20,749 nt of DNA from Prevotella sp. (lineage in GTDB: Bacteria; Bacteroidota; Bacteroidia; Bacteroidales; Bacteroidaceae): assembly GCA_022732315.1 (NCBI GenBank), contig JAIJUV010000027.1:1-20749 (forward strand), given 5' to 3'. The translations under genes and the position numbers were made by a program. Position 1 is the first letter of the stretch. Each line of letters starts with the position of its first letter. The notes beneath the pieces were generated by a model that worked only from the letters and a program-made list of their open reading frames with translations, did not search any database and was not told where the DNA came from. This document shows positions 1 to 5,922 of the stretch, in pieces.

Positions 1-127
1 TATGCCGATTTGGCAACTTTGTGCAAATCTACTCATTCCCAACTGTTTACGTTCCAACCTCTCTTATTCTCCTTTGGCTGCTTTAGAGCTTTATGTTATT
101 AATGTTAAATCTTTGCTTTACCCACTA

Positions 128-343
128 TTATTTAACTACTTCAACGTATCTTGAGTAGTTAATCCTGGGATGAGGATTGAAGTTGACTATTTGAACCTGG
201 TAGCCTTTCGTCCCCCAGCGCCACCATAGGAACTTATGCTTGTTGGTCTTCCCGTTCTGGTATGCAGAACGTATGATGGCAACCATGCTCACAATGAGCA
301 TGGTTGCCAGGATTTGTATGGTAGTTTTTGGATTCTTCATCAT
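128..343 (-). CDS. Small predicted single-pass membrane protein, unknown function
   Basis: An open frame of 71 codons lies on the same strand as the methyltransferase gene and starts 116 bp beyond its stop. I do not recognise the family. The product opens with a short basic/polar stretch (MMKNPKTT), then a hydrophobic segment at about residues 9-25 that could span a membrane. A basic, tryptophan-containing tail follows (KHKFLWWRWGTKGY at about 35-48), giving an N-terminal anchor with a positive tail. No signal peptidase or lipobox motif is seen. No consensus promoter was found just upstream, so it may be read through from the methyltransferase gene. The segment coding for the membrane helix contains a perfect 15-bp inverted repeat, which is odd for coding DNA and may mean that the frame is a by-product of a structured RNA. 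Either M1 or M2 could be the start. Confidence 0.4.
   Translation of the reverse strand: MMKNPKTTIQILATMLIVSMVAIIRSAYQNGKTNKHKFLWWRWGTKGYQVQIVNFNPHPRINYSRYVEVVK
277..309. repeat. Perfect 15-bp inverted repeat with 3-nt loop
   Basis: Bases 277-291 are the exact reverse complement of 295-309, separated by CAA. A second, smaller inverted repeat (gttctg/cagaac, 254-259 and 265-270) lies next to it. There is no T-run on either side, so it does not look like an intrinsic terminator. It sits inside the membrane-segment codons of the small frame at 128-343. Confidence 0.8.
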
Positions 344-459
344 GATGCAATATCTTTATATAGGAGTTATCACAATATTTTGATTAGAAGAGTTCTCGAA
401 GGTGTGCTGCCAAACCTGGGTATCTGTCTATCCAGTATTTCTGCCGATTTAAAAGTTCT

Positions 460-3021
460 TTATTTCTTCAAGAAACCGTACTCGTAAACTTTAGGCTCTA
501 ACTTCTGTGCAAGAACCTTCAGGCTTTGGCGAAGTTCTGCCATGAGCAGGTTGTAATGTTCGTCTTGGCTGCCAGTGTTCATCTTGCCCTTGTCGTTCAC
601 GCCTTGGAAGTGTAGGCGAATGTCGTAGAGGGCTGCGTCGGCGATGGCTTCGGGCTGTTCGTGATAGTATCTCCACAGAGCCTTTCCTGCCTCCATCACG
701 GCTTGTGCCTCTGGGCTGTATGCGATAGGGACATTAGGCTGCTGCGTGGTAGCATTGCTGGCTTGACAGGATGAACTTGCTCCATTTTGTCCTGCCATTA
801 TTGGAGAATCGTCAAACGGAATTTGCTGCTCTGTCTGTGTTCTTTTTTGCCCAGTCTTGCTCTTGCCTCGGATGTAGTCGCTCATGAAATGGCTCTTGAA
901 GGCTTCCTTGGCATCCACCTCTTGCTCGGTGAATGGAATCCAATGGTTGGTGCCTTGTGCAGCCTGTATGTTGTTATTGAACAATGTATAGGCAAGGCAG
1001 TCGCTCTGAAACTCCAAGTCGGTCTTCCATCCATCATTAGGATACTGGAACTGGTCTCGGTCGTTGAGCCAAGTGGCAGGGATTACTTTGCGAACTGCAA
1101 GGAATATGCACATTACATTTATGTTTGTTGGCGTTATCCACCATCCACGAGGCGTAGGCATTTGTTCCTTTTTATTGATAATATATACTAACTTTTGATT
1201 TTGAAAGTCATTTCTGCCATTGCTCATAAAGCCAAGTCGTAAGCCTTTTTCGTCTTTATGTGAAAGTACCCAACTCCCAATATTTCCTTTTTCATTATCA
1301 TAACTACAGATGTTTTTTGTTCCATAGTAACTTCCATCCTTGGCATACACATCGGCAATAATGAAATCAAATATCTGTTTCTTTGCAAGATGCCATATAG
1401 AGAAGGATATTGGAAATTTACCTTTTACATTGTCAAACGTAGAGGATGGCACAAGGAACATCCGTTCCGGCTTCGACGTGACGGCTTGCCGGAACTCGCG
1501 GAAGTTCGGTGCTTGCAGATTTTTTAACGTTGAAAAATCTGCAAGTACTGAAGAAGAGATTTCATTATAAATCCTGATGATGAACTGTGCAAACAGTTCA
1601 CGCCCTGCGATTCCCATTTGTGGAAGATATTGTTTATAGACAGCAGTCTTCACTGCAACATTGGTCTTGTTCTTGCCTGTTCCGCTTAACTGTTTACTGT
1701 CTCCTGCCTCCGCATACGGCGGATTGATATAAATGACGAGTTTCTTGCGCTTTTCCTCGTCTTTCAATATCTCGATGAGCGACTCAGGGAGCTTGCTCTC
1801 CTCTGGCTTGTCGAGGTTGAAAGGATCGTTGAGGAAGTCGAACTGGAATACATGGCTGTCGAGCAAGTTGCTGCCGCCGTGCTCTCCACGCAGAGCCTTG
1901 TTCATCGTGGCGATACGGGTGTGCATCACCTCCACATCTGCCTTGTCGAGGGTAGATGCGTAGATGTTGTACTTGTTGGTCAAGCCTGCCAGCAAGTTGC
2001 CCGTGCCAGCACAGCAATCCCAGATATAGTATTCCTCTTGCCAGTTCTCGCCAAGTTCTCTTGCGAGGTATTCCTGCGATAGCTCCACCCACTGTGGAGG
2101 AGTGAAGAATGAGCCTTTGCGCTCCCTCACGTCCTGTGGTACGAGCAAGTCTCGGCGTTCCACCATCTTGTCCCAGTAGGTGCGACGAGGTGGACGCTTG
2201 TATCGGTTCCAAAATTGAGTGTGCGCTTTCTGGTTGTCCTGGAATACGGCTTGGGTATAGTTCTCCAACCCAGCGTCGTTCACGCGGCGGTCGAGCACGT
2301 AGTGGTCTGACTTCAGAAGCACGAAGAGTTTTTCTTTGAGCGTGGTGTTGTTGGCAGAGAGTAGGTCGGCGAGGTAGAAGTCGGCATCGATGATGCCAGC
2401 CTCCTTCAACTTGTCCCAGTCGCCGTTGATGGTTGGTTTCACCTCGGCGCACCATTTGCGGTAAATGTGGGTAAAGTTGTTGATAGTAACCTGTATCTGC
2501 TTCACGCCGTCCTGTCCCATGCGGAAGTTTCGCTTGATGAACTGGTGCAGTTCCTTCTCGTCGGTGGCGTAGCGGAAGAGCACCAGCTGCTTCTTCAGCC
2601 CAGAGAGCAACCCCAGGAGCTGCTGGAACTCCTTCGACTGGTGGTCGGATGGGGTGACGTTCCAGTTGAAGTCGTTCTGGGTGAACACGTCCATCACCTC
2701 ATGGTATGGCACGAAGGCTATCTTCTCGGCATCGAACGCACCGAGAAAGGCAGGTGGCAGCTTGTCCTCGTAGGTGCGGGCCTTGCCGATGGTGAGGATG
2801 AGCTGTATGAACGATTCCAATATGTCGTACGATGTGCCCTTCTTGGCTTCCGCCCAGAGCAGGTATTCGGTTTCGAAGAGTTGAGGACCGTGTGTAGGCA
2901 CAGCCACAGCAAAGTCTATATTGCCGATAATCTGCGTGGAGTCGTAGGCGGCGAACCAGTCTGCCGCCACCTTGTTCTTCAGTTCCGCCTCCAGTATGTT
3001 ACTGTAAAATGATGTTGCCAT
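460..3021 (-). CDS. Type IIG-like restriction-modification protein (fused nuclease and N6-adenine methyltransferase)
   Basis: The 853-residue product has a candidate PD-(D/E)XK nuclease site near the N terminus: D36 in GNIDFAV, then E58 and K60 in WAEAKKG. A linker follows, then a gamma-class amino-methyltransferase core: FFTPPQW (305-311), the S-adenosylmethionine motif D335-CCAGTGN (335-342), and catalytic NPPY (433-436). The rest (about 550-800) is a plausible target-recognition region, with a Gln/Ser-rich linker near 750-775. Nuclease and methylase in one chain without separate R or S subunits is the type IIG pattern: cleavage and N6-adenine methylation by one cytoplasmic enzyme. Specificity cannot be read from the sequence. 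The frame stays open for another 104 codons upstream, but those run through the promoter and terminator; MATSFYSN at 3021 is the sensible start. All motifs look intact. Confidence 0.8.
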   Translation of the reverse strand: MATSFYSNILEAELKNKVAADWFAAYDSTQIIGNIDFAVAVPTHGPQLFETEYLLWAEAKKGTSYDILESFIQLILTIGKARTYEDKLPPAFLGAFDAEKIAFVPYHEVMDVFTQNDFNWNVTPSDHQSKEFQQLLGLLSGLKKQLVLFRYATDEKELHQFIKRNFRMGQDGVKQIQVTINNFTHIYRKWCAEVKPTINGDWDKLKEAGIIDADFYLADLLSANNTTLKEKLFVLLKSDHYVLDRRVNDAGLENYTQAVFQDNQKAHTQFWNRYKRPPRRTYWDKMVERRDLLVPQDVRERKGSFFTPPQWVELSQEYLARELGENWQEEYYIWDCCAGTGNLLAGLTNKYNIYASTLDKADVEVMHTRIATMNKALRGEHGGSNLLDSHVFQFDFLNDPFNLDKPEESKLPESLIEILKDEEKRKKLVIYINPPYAEAGDSKQLSGTGKNKTNVAVKTAVYKQYLPQMGIAGRELFAQFIIRIYNEISSSVLADFSTLKNLQAPNFREFRQAVTSKPERMFLVPSSTFDNVKGKFPISFSIWHLAKKQIFDFIIADVYAKDGSYYGTKNICSYDNEKGNIGSWVLSHKDEKGLRLGFMSNGRNDFQNQKLVYIINKKEQMPTPRGWWITPTNINVMCIFLAVRKVIPATWLNDRDQFQYPNDGWKTDLEFQSDCLAYTLFNNNIQAAQGTNHWIPFTEQEVDAKEAFKSHFMSDYIRGKSKTGQKRTQTEQQIPFDDSPIMAGQNGASSSCQASNATTQQPNVPIAYSPEAQAVMEAGKALWRYYHEQPEAIADAALYDIRLHFQGVNDKGKMNTGSQDEHYNLLMAELRQSLKVLAQKLEPKVYEYGFLKK

Positions 3022-3048
3022 GATGTGATGAAGTGTTATTATTGTTTG

Positions 3049-3080
3049 CGAAATTAATAATAAAAAATGAGAAGACCAAA
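3049..3080 (-). promoter_or_regulatory. Promoter of the type IIG gene
   Basis: On the minus strand TTTG (3080-3077) is followed after 20 bp by TAATTTCG (3056-3049), one base off TAnnTTTG. It would start RNA near 3042, about 20 bases before the chosen ATG at 3021, and this supports that start over the longer frame. The rest of the gene-free stretch 3022-3335 holds the terminator at 3221-3258 and an 11-bp tandem duplication, ggaatgagcgg (3192-3202 and 3203-3213). Confidence 0.6.
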
Positions 3081-3220
3081 CTTTTTTTATTTTTTTGTCT
3101 TCTATGATAGAAGAAATTGATATGGGCGAGATGAAATTGCCAAATCTGCTCATTCTTCCGTGTTTTTGGGAGGAGGGAGGAGGAATGAAAAGGAATGAGC
3201 GGGGAATGAGCGGGGGGAAT

Positions 3221-3258
3221 AAAAAAAGCCCCCGATGCGTCACGCAACGGAGGGCTTT
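3221..3258 (-). terminator. Intrinsic terminator, copy A of the ATGCGTCACGCA element
   Basis: On the minus strand AAAGCCC pairs with GGGCTTT (3258-3252 with 3231-3225), extended by CCG/CGG, and the stem is followed by a T-run. The loop contains a second small stem, TGCGT/ACGCA. It lies about 78 bp after the stop of the HicB/DUF5053 gene and upstream of the type IIG promoter. Its core recurs at 4311-4345 and 5021-5055. Confidence 0.85.
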
Positions 3259-3335
3259 GAACTCTTTTGTATTTCTGCGCCACAAGGCTATGGCGACTTT
3301 TGTCTTATGGGGAATGATAAGCCCCAGCCTCATTT

Positions 3336-3968
3336 TTATATTCTGTCTGCAGCTGCACGTATGCGGTTTGAAACCTCACAGAGTGCGCTACGGAGCATGT
3401 TCTTTTCTTCTTCGGTGAAGCCTCCCACTCCACCATTACCATCGATGCCATCGAGCTTGTGATAAAGCCATGATGCCGACTTGCCGAAATATGTATGTGC
3501 TATCTCTCGCCACGACACGAGCATCTGAATATCCTGGATGCGCTGCTTTACTGCGCTATCTTTGGTCTGCTGCTCTGTGGCCTTAGCCATGTAGCCAACT
3601 GCCACGGCAAAAGTCTTAGGGTCTGATTCCTTGAGTGCATCCATCTGACGGCGAACCTCCGCCTTATCCTCTGCGGTCTTGGCAGCTCTGTTTTGTGCAG
3701 CCAAAGCCTTCACCTTATCAATCATCTCTGTATATTCCATAATCTTATCAAACTTGTAGTCTGGGACATTAGAGAAAGCCTCCGGAACCTCATCACCCAA
3801 CTCACGTTTTGCCTCTGCCACACCTGCCATAGATTCCAAAAAATCTTTTTTTGCAGCAGCAACAGAATCACCTGTGCCGATAATAGTACAGCCACTCATA
3901 TTGGTATTATATGCGATATAGCTGCCATCCTCCTGTTTCTCTATAGAAACCTTAAATTTTTTATCCAT
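3336..3968 (-). CDS. HicB-like antitoxin with a DUF5053-like C-terminal domain
   Basis: This 210-residue protein has a HicB-type N-terminal half (about 4-60: KFKVSIEKQEDGSYIAY, MSGC, then GTGDSVAAAKKDF), a charged helical middle (about 75-145), and a C-terminal module with SWREIAHTYFGKSASWL (152-168). That module closely matches RYIAQEYFGKSAAWL in the neighbour at 4469-4870. HicB antitoxins normally carry a C-terminal DNA-binding domain, so the DUF5053-like module probably takes that role. This is an inference; the DUF5053 name is from memory. The gene starts 50 bp after a hicA relic, in the usual toxin-first order, and probably shares its promoter at 4228-4260. With the toxin frame broken, it is now an orphan antitoxin or repressor, perhaps acting on the intact hicA nearby. 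It ends in terminator copy A. Confidence 0.7.
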   Translation of the reverse strand: MDKKFKVSIEKQEDGSYIAYNTNMSGCTIIGTGDSVAAAKKDFLESMAGVAEAKRELGDEVPEAFSNVPDYKFDKIMEYTEMIDKVKALAAQNRAAKTAEDKAEVRRQMDALKESDPKTFAVAVGYMAKATEQQTKDSAVKQRIQDIQMLVSWREIAHTYFGKSASWLYHKLDGIDGNGGVGGFTEEEKNMLRSALCEVSNRIRAAADRI

Positions 3969-4017
3969 ACGAAATCAATTATATAGTTTTATTATATTTT
4001 GTTTAAAAGGAATAGGG

Positions 4018-4200
4018 TTAGAACCCGATATCCTTTCTAAGCTTGTTTACCAATCCTTTTCTGACCTATTGTGGCCAATGTCGCTCTAGCATGATTGTTT
4101 TCTTGGTCTCTCTGTTAATGTAGAGATCATGCCCTTTCAAGCCTTTGTAAAACTGAAAGCCGTGGGCAATAGCAATTCTTTTCAATTCATTCCATTTCAT
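4018..4200 (-). pseudogene. hicA toxin relic interrupted by one in-frame TAG
   Basis: Reading leftward from ATG at 4200 gives MKWNELKRIAIAHGFQFYKG and on through GHDLYINRETKK to HWPQ. Codon 45 is then TAG (4068-4066), after which the same frame continues VRKGLVNKLRKDIGF to TAA at 4020-4018. With the TAG read as sense, the product has 60 residues, the usual HicA length. H24 aligns with H24 of the intact HicA at 5597-5782 (GHDLY against NHDVW), and the next gene is a HicB-like antitoxin, the standard order. A single substitution therefore seems to have cut the last 15 residues. Family knowledge: HicA is a small double-stranded-RNA-binding-fold mRNA interferase using this histidine. A truncated 44-residue product or stop-codon read-through cannot be excluded. 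This reading frame is too short for ordinary gene callers. Confidence 0.75.
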
Positions 4201-4227
4201 ATTACTTACTTGCTTAATTTAACACTG

Positions 4228-4260
4228 CAAAGATATTACATTTTTCGTGATACAATCAAA
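4228..4260 (-). promoter_or_regulatory. Promoter of the hicA relic / HicB-DUF5053 module
   Basis: On the minus strand TTTG (4260-4257), a 21-bp spacer and TATCTTTG (4235-4228) match the Bacteroidales consensus exactly. It would start RNA near 4221, about 20 bases before the relic's ATG. An imperfect dyad (TATTAC, 7 bp, GTGATA; 4234-4252) overlaps the -7 box and could be an autoregulatory site; this is weak. Confidence 0.65.
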
Positions 4261-4310
4261 TGGCTGTACTACAAATACGTTATATTAATTAAAATTTAAC
4301 ATTTGGCTAC

Positions 4311-4345
4311 GAAAAGCCCCCAATGCGTCACGCACTAGAGGCTTA
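4311..4345 (-). terminator. Terminator-like element, copy B of the ATGCGTCACGCA element
   Basis: It shares its core and loop with copies A and C, but the stem is weaker: only AAGCC/GGCTT (4314-4318 with 4340-4344) pairs cleanly, with a CTTTTCG tail on the minus strand. The flank tttggctacgaaaa (4302-4315) is also shared with copy C, so B and C look like a duplicated block. It lies about 125 bp after the stop of the DUF5053 gene. Confidence 0.55.
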
Positions 4346-4420
4346 AAGAGTTCATTTTATTCTTTTATGAAAAAAACAGCCTATGTCAGAACACGGCTGC
4401 ATGTAAATCCTCTATTAAAT

Positions 4421-4448
4421 GTCCCCGGCACGGAATCGTGTCGGGGAC
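4421..4448 (-). terminator. GC-rich hairpin just after the DUF5053 gene
   Basis: Bases 4421-4432 and 4437-4448 form a 12-bp stem with one G-U pair and a 4-nt loop, 20 bp past the DUF5053 stop codon. On the minus strand it is followed by ATTTAATAG rather than a full T-run. It may be a weak terminator or an mRNA 3'-end stabiliser working with copy B further on. Confidence 0.5.
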
Positions 4449-4468
4449 GGTTGTGTGAATAGTTAACT

Positions 4469-4870
4469 CTATGTCAACTGCAAAGAGCTAATGCGTTGTC
4501 CAATCTCCTGGACGGCACGATTGAAAATATCTTTCTGCTCGGAATTGAGCGTGTAAACATGACCGCGAACCTCTGAGCCATTGAGACGCTGAGAGAGCCA
4601 TGCTGCGCTTTTTCCGAAGTATTCCTGTGCGATGTATCGAAGTGGCAGTAACTTGTAATCTTCCTTTGCAATCTGCTCACGCAAAGCCTGGACTTCACTC
4701 TGAAGCTGCTCGATCTTTTGGTTGATAAAAACCTTTGCCTCCTCTCTAAAACTATCATCAGCATTTAATTTGATGTAGTTTAAAATCTCTGTTTTTCGAG
4801 CTTCGCTCTTTTCGTCTTCCTTGCCTGCAAGAGAAGCGTATTCCCTAAGTAAATCCATATTATTATTCAT
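4469..4870 (-). CDS. DUF5053-like protein, putative DNA-binding
   Basis: From ATG at 4870 (MNNNMDLLREYASLAG) the product has 133 residues. The first part is charged and probably a helical coiled coil (INQKIEQLQSEVQALREQI). It is followed by RYIAQEYFGKSAAWLSQRL, then TLNSEQKDIFNRAVQEIGQRI to the end. I recognise this as DUF5053-like, a family seen in Bacteroidota mobile DNA, from memory only. The IA-x-x-YFGKSAAWL segment resembles a helix-turn-helix, with the serine-tryptophan helix as a recognition helix (inference). The C-terminal half is nearly the same as that of the HicB fusion at 3336-3968, pointing to duplication and domain exchange. The frame also opens at 4918, but that would leave only a short leader and would make codons of a stable hairpin; ATG 4858 is a third option. 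It has its own promoter and terminator, so it is a one-gene module. Confidence 0.7.
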   Translation of the reverse strand: MNNNMDLLREYASLAGKEDEKSEARKTEILNYIKLNADDSFREEAKVFINQKIEQLQSEVQALREQIAKEDYKLLPLRYIAQEYFGKSAAWLSQRLNGSEVRGHVYTLNSEQKDIFNRAVQEIGQRISSLQLT

Positions 4871-4885
4871 ATCTATCTTTTTTAA

Positions 4886-4905
4886 TCTCCTCCCGAAGGA
4901 GGAGA
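4886..4905 (-). promoter_or_regulatory. Leader hairpin with UUCG tetraloop upstream of the DUF5053 gene
   Basis: On the minus strand TCTCCTCC and GGAGGAGA form an 8-bp stem around TTCG, the very stable C(UUCG)G arrangement. The 3' arm is a strong Shine-Dalgarno-like sequence held in the stem about 15 bases before the ATG at 4870. Bacteroidota rarely rely on such sequences, so it may instead stabilise the leader or control translation. Confidence 0.55.
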
Positions 4906-4938
4906 GAATTTTAAACATCTAGTTATCTATTCACGATG

Positions 4939-4970
4939 CAAAGATAAATAAAATCCTTTTTATGACCAAA
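4939..4970 (-). promoter_or_regulatory. Promoter of the DUF5053 gene
   Basis: TTTG (4970-4967), 20-bp spacer, TATCTTTG (4946-4939) on the minus strand: an exact consensus match. The following bases (CATCGT) are the same as after the hicA promoter at 5834-5865. Transcription would start near 4932, giving a leader of about 60 bases to ATG 4870. Confidence 0.7.
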
Positions 4971-5020
4971 CAAAACATAAACTTTCTTTTATGCTTGATG
5001 TGTTTTTAACGTTTGGCTAC

Positions 5021-5055
5021 GAAAAAGCCCCCGATGCGTCACGCACCAGGGGCTC
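5021..5055 (-). terminator. Intrinsic terminator, copy C of the ATGCGTCACGCA element
   Basis: On the minus strand AGCCCC (5054-5049) pairs with GGGGCT (5031-5026), with an inner TGCGT/ACGCA stem in the loop, followed by TTTTTC. It lies 50 bp after the hicB stop. The downstream flank is shared with copy B. Confidence 0.75.
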
Positions 5056-5104
5056 AGAAATCTTTTAATTATATTTCCTATCATTATATGAAAACTGTCG
5101 TATT

Positions 5105-5509
5105 TCAAATTACGGCAGTCTGTAATTCTTTAGCTATTTGATGAAGGCATTCCAAAATTTGCTGCTTTCTCTTTTTGCTAGGCTCATGAATACCCATCGA
5201 ATATTGTCTCATAAGCGATGCGTTAATGCCAGCTTTCTTTGCGACCCCACTCATATTGAGGTATGAGTAATAGTCAAAGAAGGAACCAATATCAAAGCGG
5301 AACGTAAACTCCAACTCAGGCATTTGTTTACCCTCTTGCTCAAGAAGCTCCTTGATTTCCTTTTGTGCCACATACATATCCTCAATAGCTTGCTTGGCGG
5401 TGTTACCATACCCGGCAAGTCCAAAGTCTGGAAGATTCTCAACCATGAAGCAAGAGAAGTTCTTTTCCTGCTTACCTTTCTCAACCTGTATCGTTACTTT
5501 TGTTGCCAT
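5105..5509 (-). CDS. hicB: HicB family antitoxin with XRE-type helix-turn-helix
   Basis: The 134-residue product has a HicB-type N-terminal domain (about 3-60: TKVTIQVEKGKQEKNFSCFM, then GYGNTAKQAIEDMYVAQ). A C-terminal helix-turn-helix follows at about 84-130 (LNMSGVAKKAGINASLMRQY, then KKRKQQILECLHQIAKEL). Family knowledge: HicB binds and neutralises HicA through the N-terminal domain and represses the hicAB promoter through the C-terminal one. It lies 87 bp after hicA, an unusually wide gap for this pair, and the gap contains a terminator-like hairpin, so antitoxin supply may need its own promoter or read-through. The likely operator is the paired palindrome at 5839-5888. Transcription should end at copy C (5021-5055). 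All expected parts look intact. Confidence 0.85.
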   Translation of the reverse strand: MATKVTIQVEKGKQEKNFSCFMVENLPDFGLAGYGNTAKQAIEDMYVAQKEIKELLEQEGKQMPELEFTFRFDIGSFFDYYSYLNMSGVAKKAGINASLMRQYSMGIHEPSKKRKQQILECLHQIAKELQTAVI

Positions 5510-5581
5510 ACTTTTAAACTAATTAAAAAGAGACCTTAAAACTAACCACCCCATCCGTCTCAACGAACTTAGGCAACTAGC

Positions 5582-5612
5582 GAAAAATTGCCGGGCTTAA
5601 AGCCCGAGCAAT
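5582..5612 (-). terminator. Terminator or attenuator between hicA and hicB, containing the hicA stop codon
   Basis: On the minus strand ATTGC-T-CGGGCT (5612-5601), TTA loop, AGCCCG-GCAAT (5597-5587) form an 11-bp stem with one bulged base, followed by TTTTT and CG (5587-5581). The hicA TAA lies at the loop, so a ribosome finishing hicA would melt the stem. GGCAA in its 3' arm could pair instead with TTGCC at 5576-5572, a possible alternative fold. Confidence 0.65.
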
Positions 5613-5782
5613 CTTTCTAGAATACTGTCGTAAGTCTTTTGGGCGACTTCCCGACTGCCGTGTCGTGGAACCGGACATTTGAGTCCTGTAATAGGACTAT
5701 ACCAAACATCGTGATTTCCACCATGCCGAACAACGAAGCATCCCGCTCGGTTCAGCTGTCTAACTAGTTGACTAGTTTTCAT
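5597..5782 (-). CDS. hicA: HicA family mRNA interferase toxin
   Basis: The 61-residue product matches HicA in length and pattern: MKTSQLVRQLNRAGC, then RHGGNHDVWYSP with the catalytic-type histidine H24, then PVPRHGSREV and a C-terminal helix (KTYDSILERLLGL). Family knowledge: HicA is a small RNA-binding toxin that cleaves mRNA and is held in check by HicB. It is the first gene of the operon, about 45 bases after the predicted start of transcription. Codons 2-7 form a perfect 7-bp inverted repeat (aactagt-tg-actagtt, 5762-5777), which could fold over the start and dampen toxin translation. The sequence gives no sign of inactivation, unlike the relic at 4018-4200. Confidence 0.88.
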   Translation of the reverse strand: MKTSQLVRQLNRAGCFVVRHGGNHDVWYSPITGLKCPVPRHGSREVAQKTYDSILERLLGL

Positions 5783-5833
5783 CTAATGAAAGGAATTTAT
5801 TAATTAAAAGATCTCTTTGTCTGAAAGACGATG

Positions 5834-5865
5834 CAAAGATAACAAAAAAGTTATATACTACCAAA
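5834..5865 (-). promoter_or_regulatory. hicAB promoter
   Basis: On the minus strand TTTG (5865-5862), 20-bp spacer, TATCTTTG (5841-5834): an exact consensus match. Transcription would start near 5827. The spacer and the -7 box are covered by the left arm of the palindrome pair at 5839-5888. Confidence 0.75.
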
Positions 5866-5888
5866 TCAAAAGATAACTTTTTTGTTAT
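5839..5888. promoter_or_regulatory. Paired palindromic operator, probably for HicB
   Basis: Bases 5839-5854 (ataacaaaaaagttat) are the exact reverse complement of 5873-5888. Each arm is also a dyad, ATAAC-6-GTTAT, so there are two sites centred 34 bp apart, about three helical turns. One overlaps the -7 box and spacer of the hicAB promoter; the other lies just upstream of the -33 box. This is the expected place for an autorepressor, so HicB is the obvious candidate (inference). Confidence 0.65.
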
Positions 5889-5922
5889 ACCTAGTAAGAT
5901 TTAACATTTTAGGCTTGAAAAG

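Noticed and set aside
1..127. Resemblance of aaatctactcattc (near 26) to aaatctgctcattc (near 3142)
   Set aside because: The similarity is about 14 bases in AT-rich DNA and does not extend; nothing else was recognised in 1-127.
1784..2455. 223-codon frame inside the methyltransferase gene
   Set aside because: It is an out-of-frame reading rich in Arg and Gly that overlaps the catalytic core of the genuine gene.
3022..3333. 104-codon N-terminal extension of the type IIG gene
   Set aside because: It would cover the promoter and terminator copy A, its low-complexity reading (Phe/Pro/Ser-rich) resembles no known domain, and the promoter supports the start at 3021.
4296..5055. Integron attC-like sites in the repeated cassette-end element
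   Set aside because: The RYYYAAC/GTTRRRY core pair is not present in both copies and no integrase is seen; the stem plus T-run is better explained as a terminator.
5899..5920. Possible fourth copy of the cassette-end element (ttaacattttaggcttgaaaa)
   Set aside because: Only the AT-rich flank is similar; the ATGCGTCACGCA core and stem are absent.
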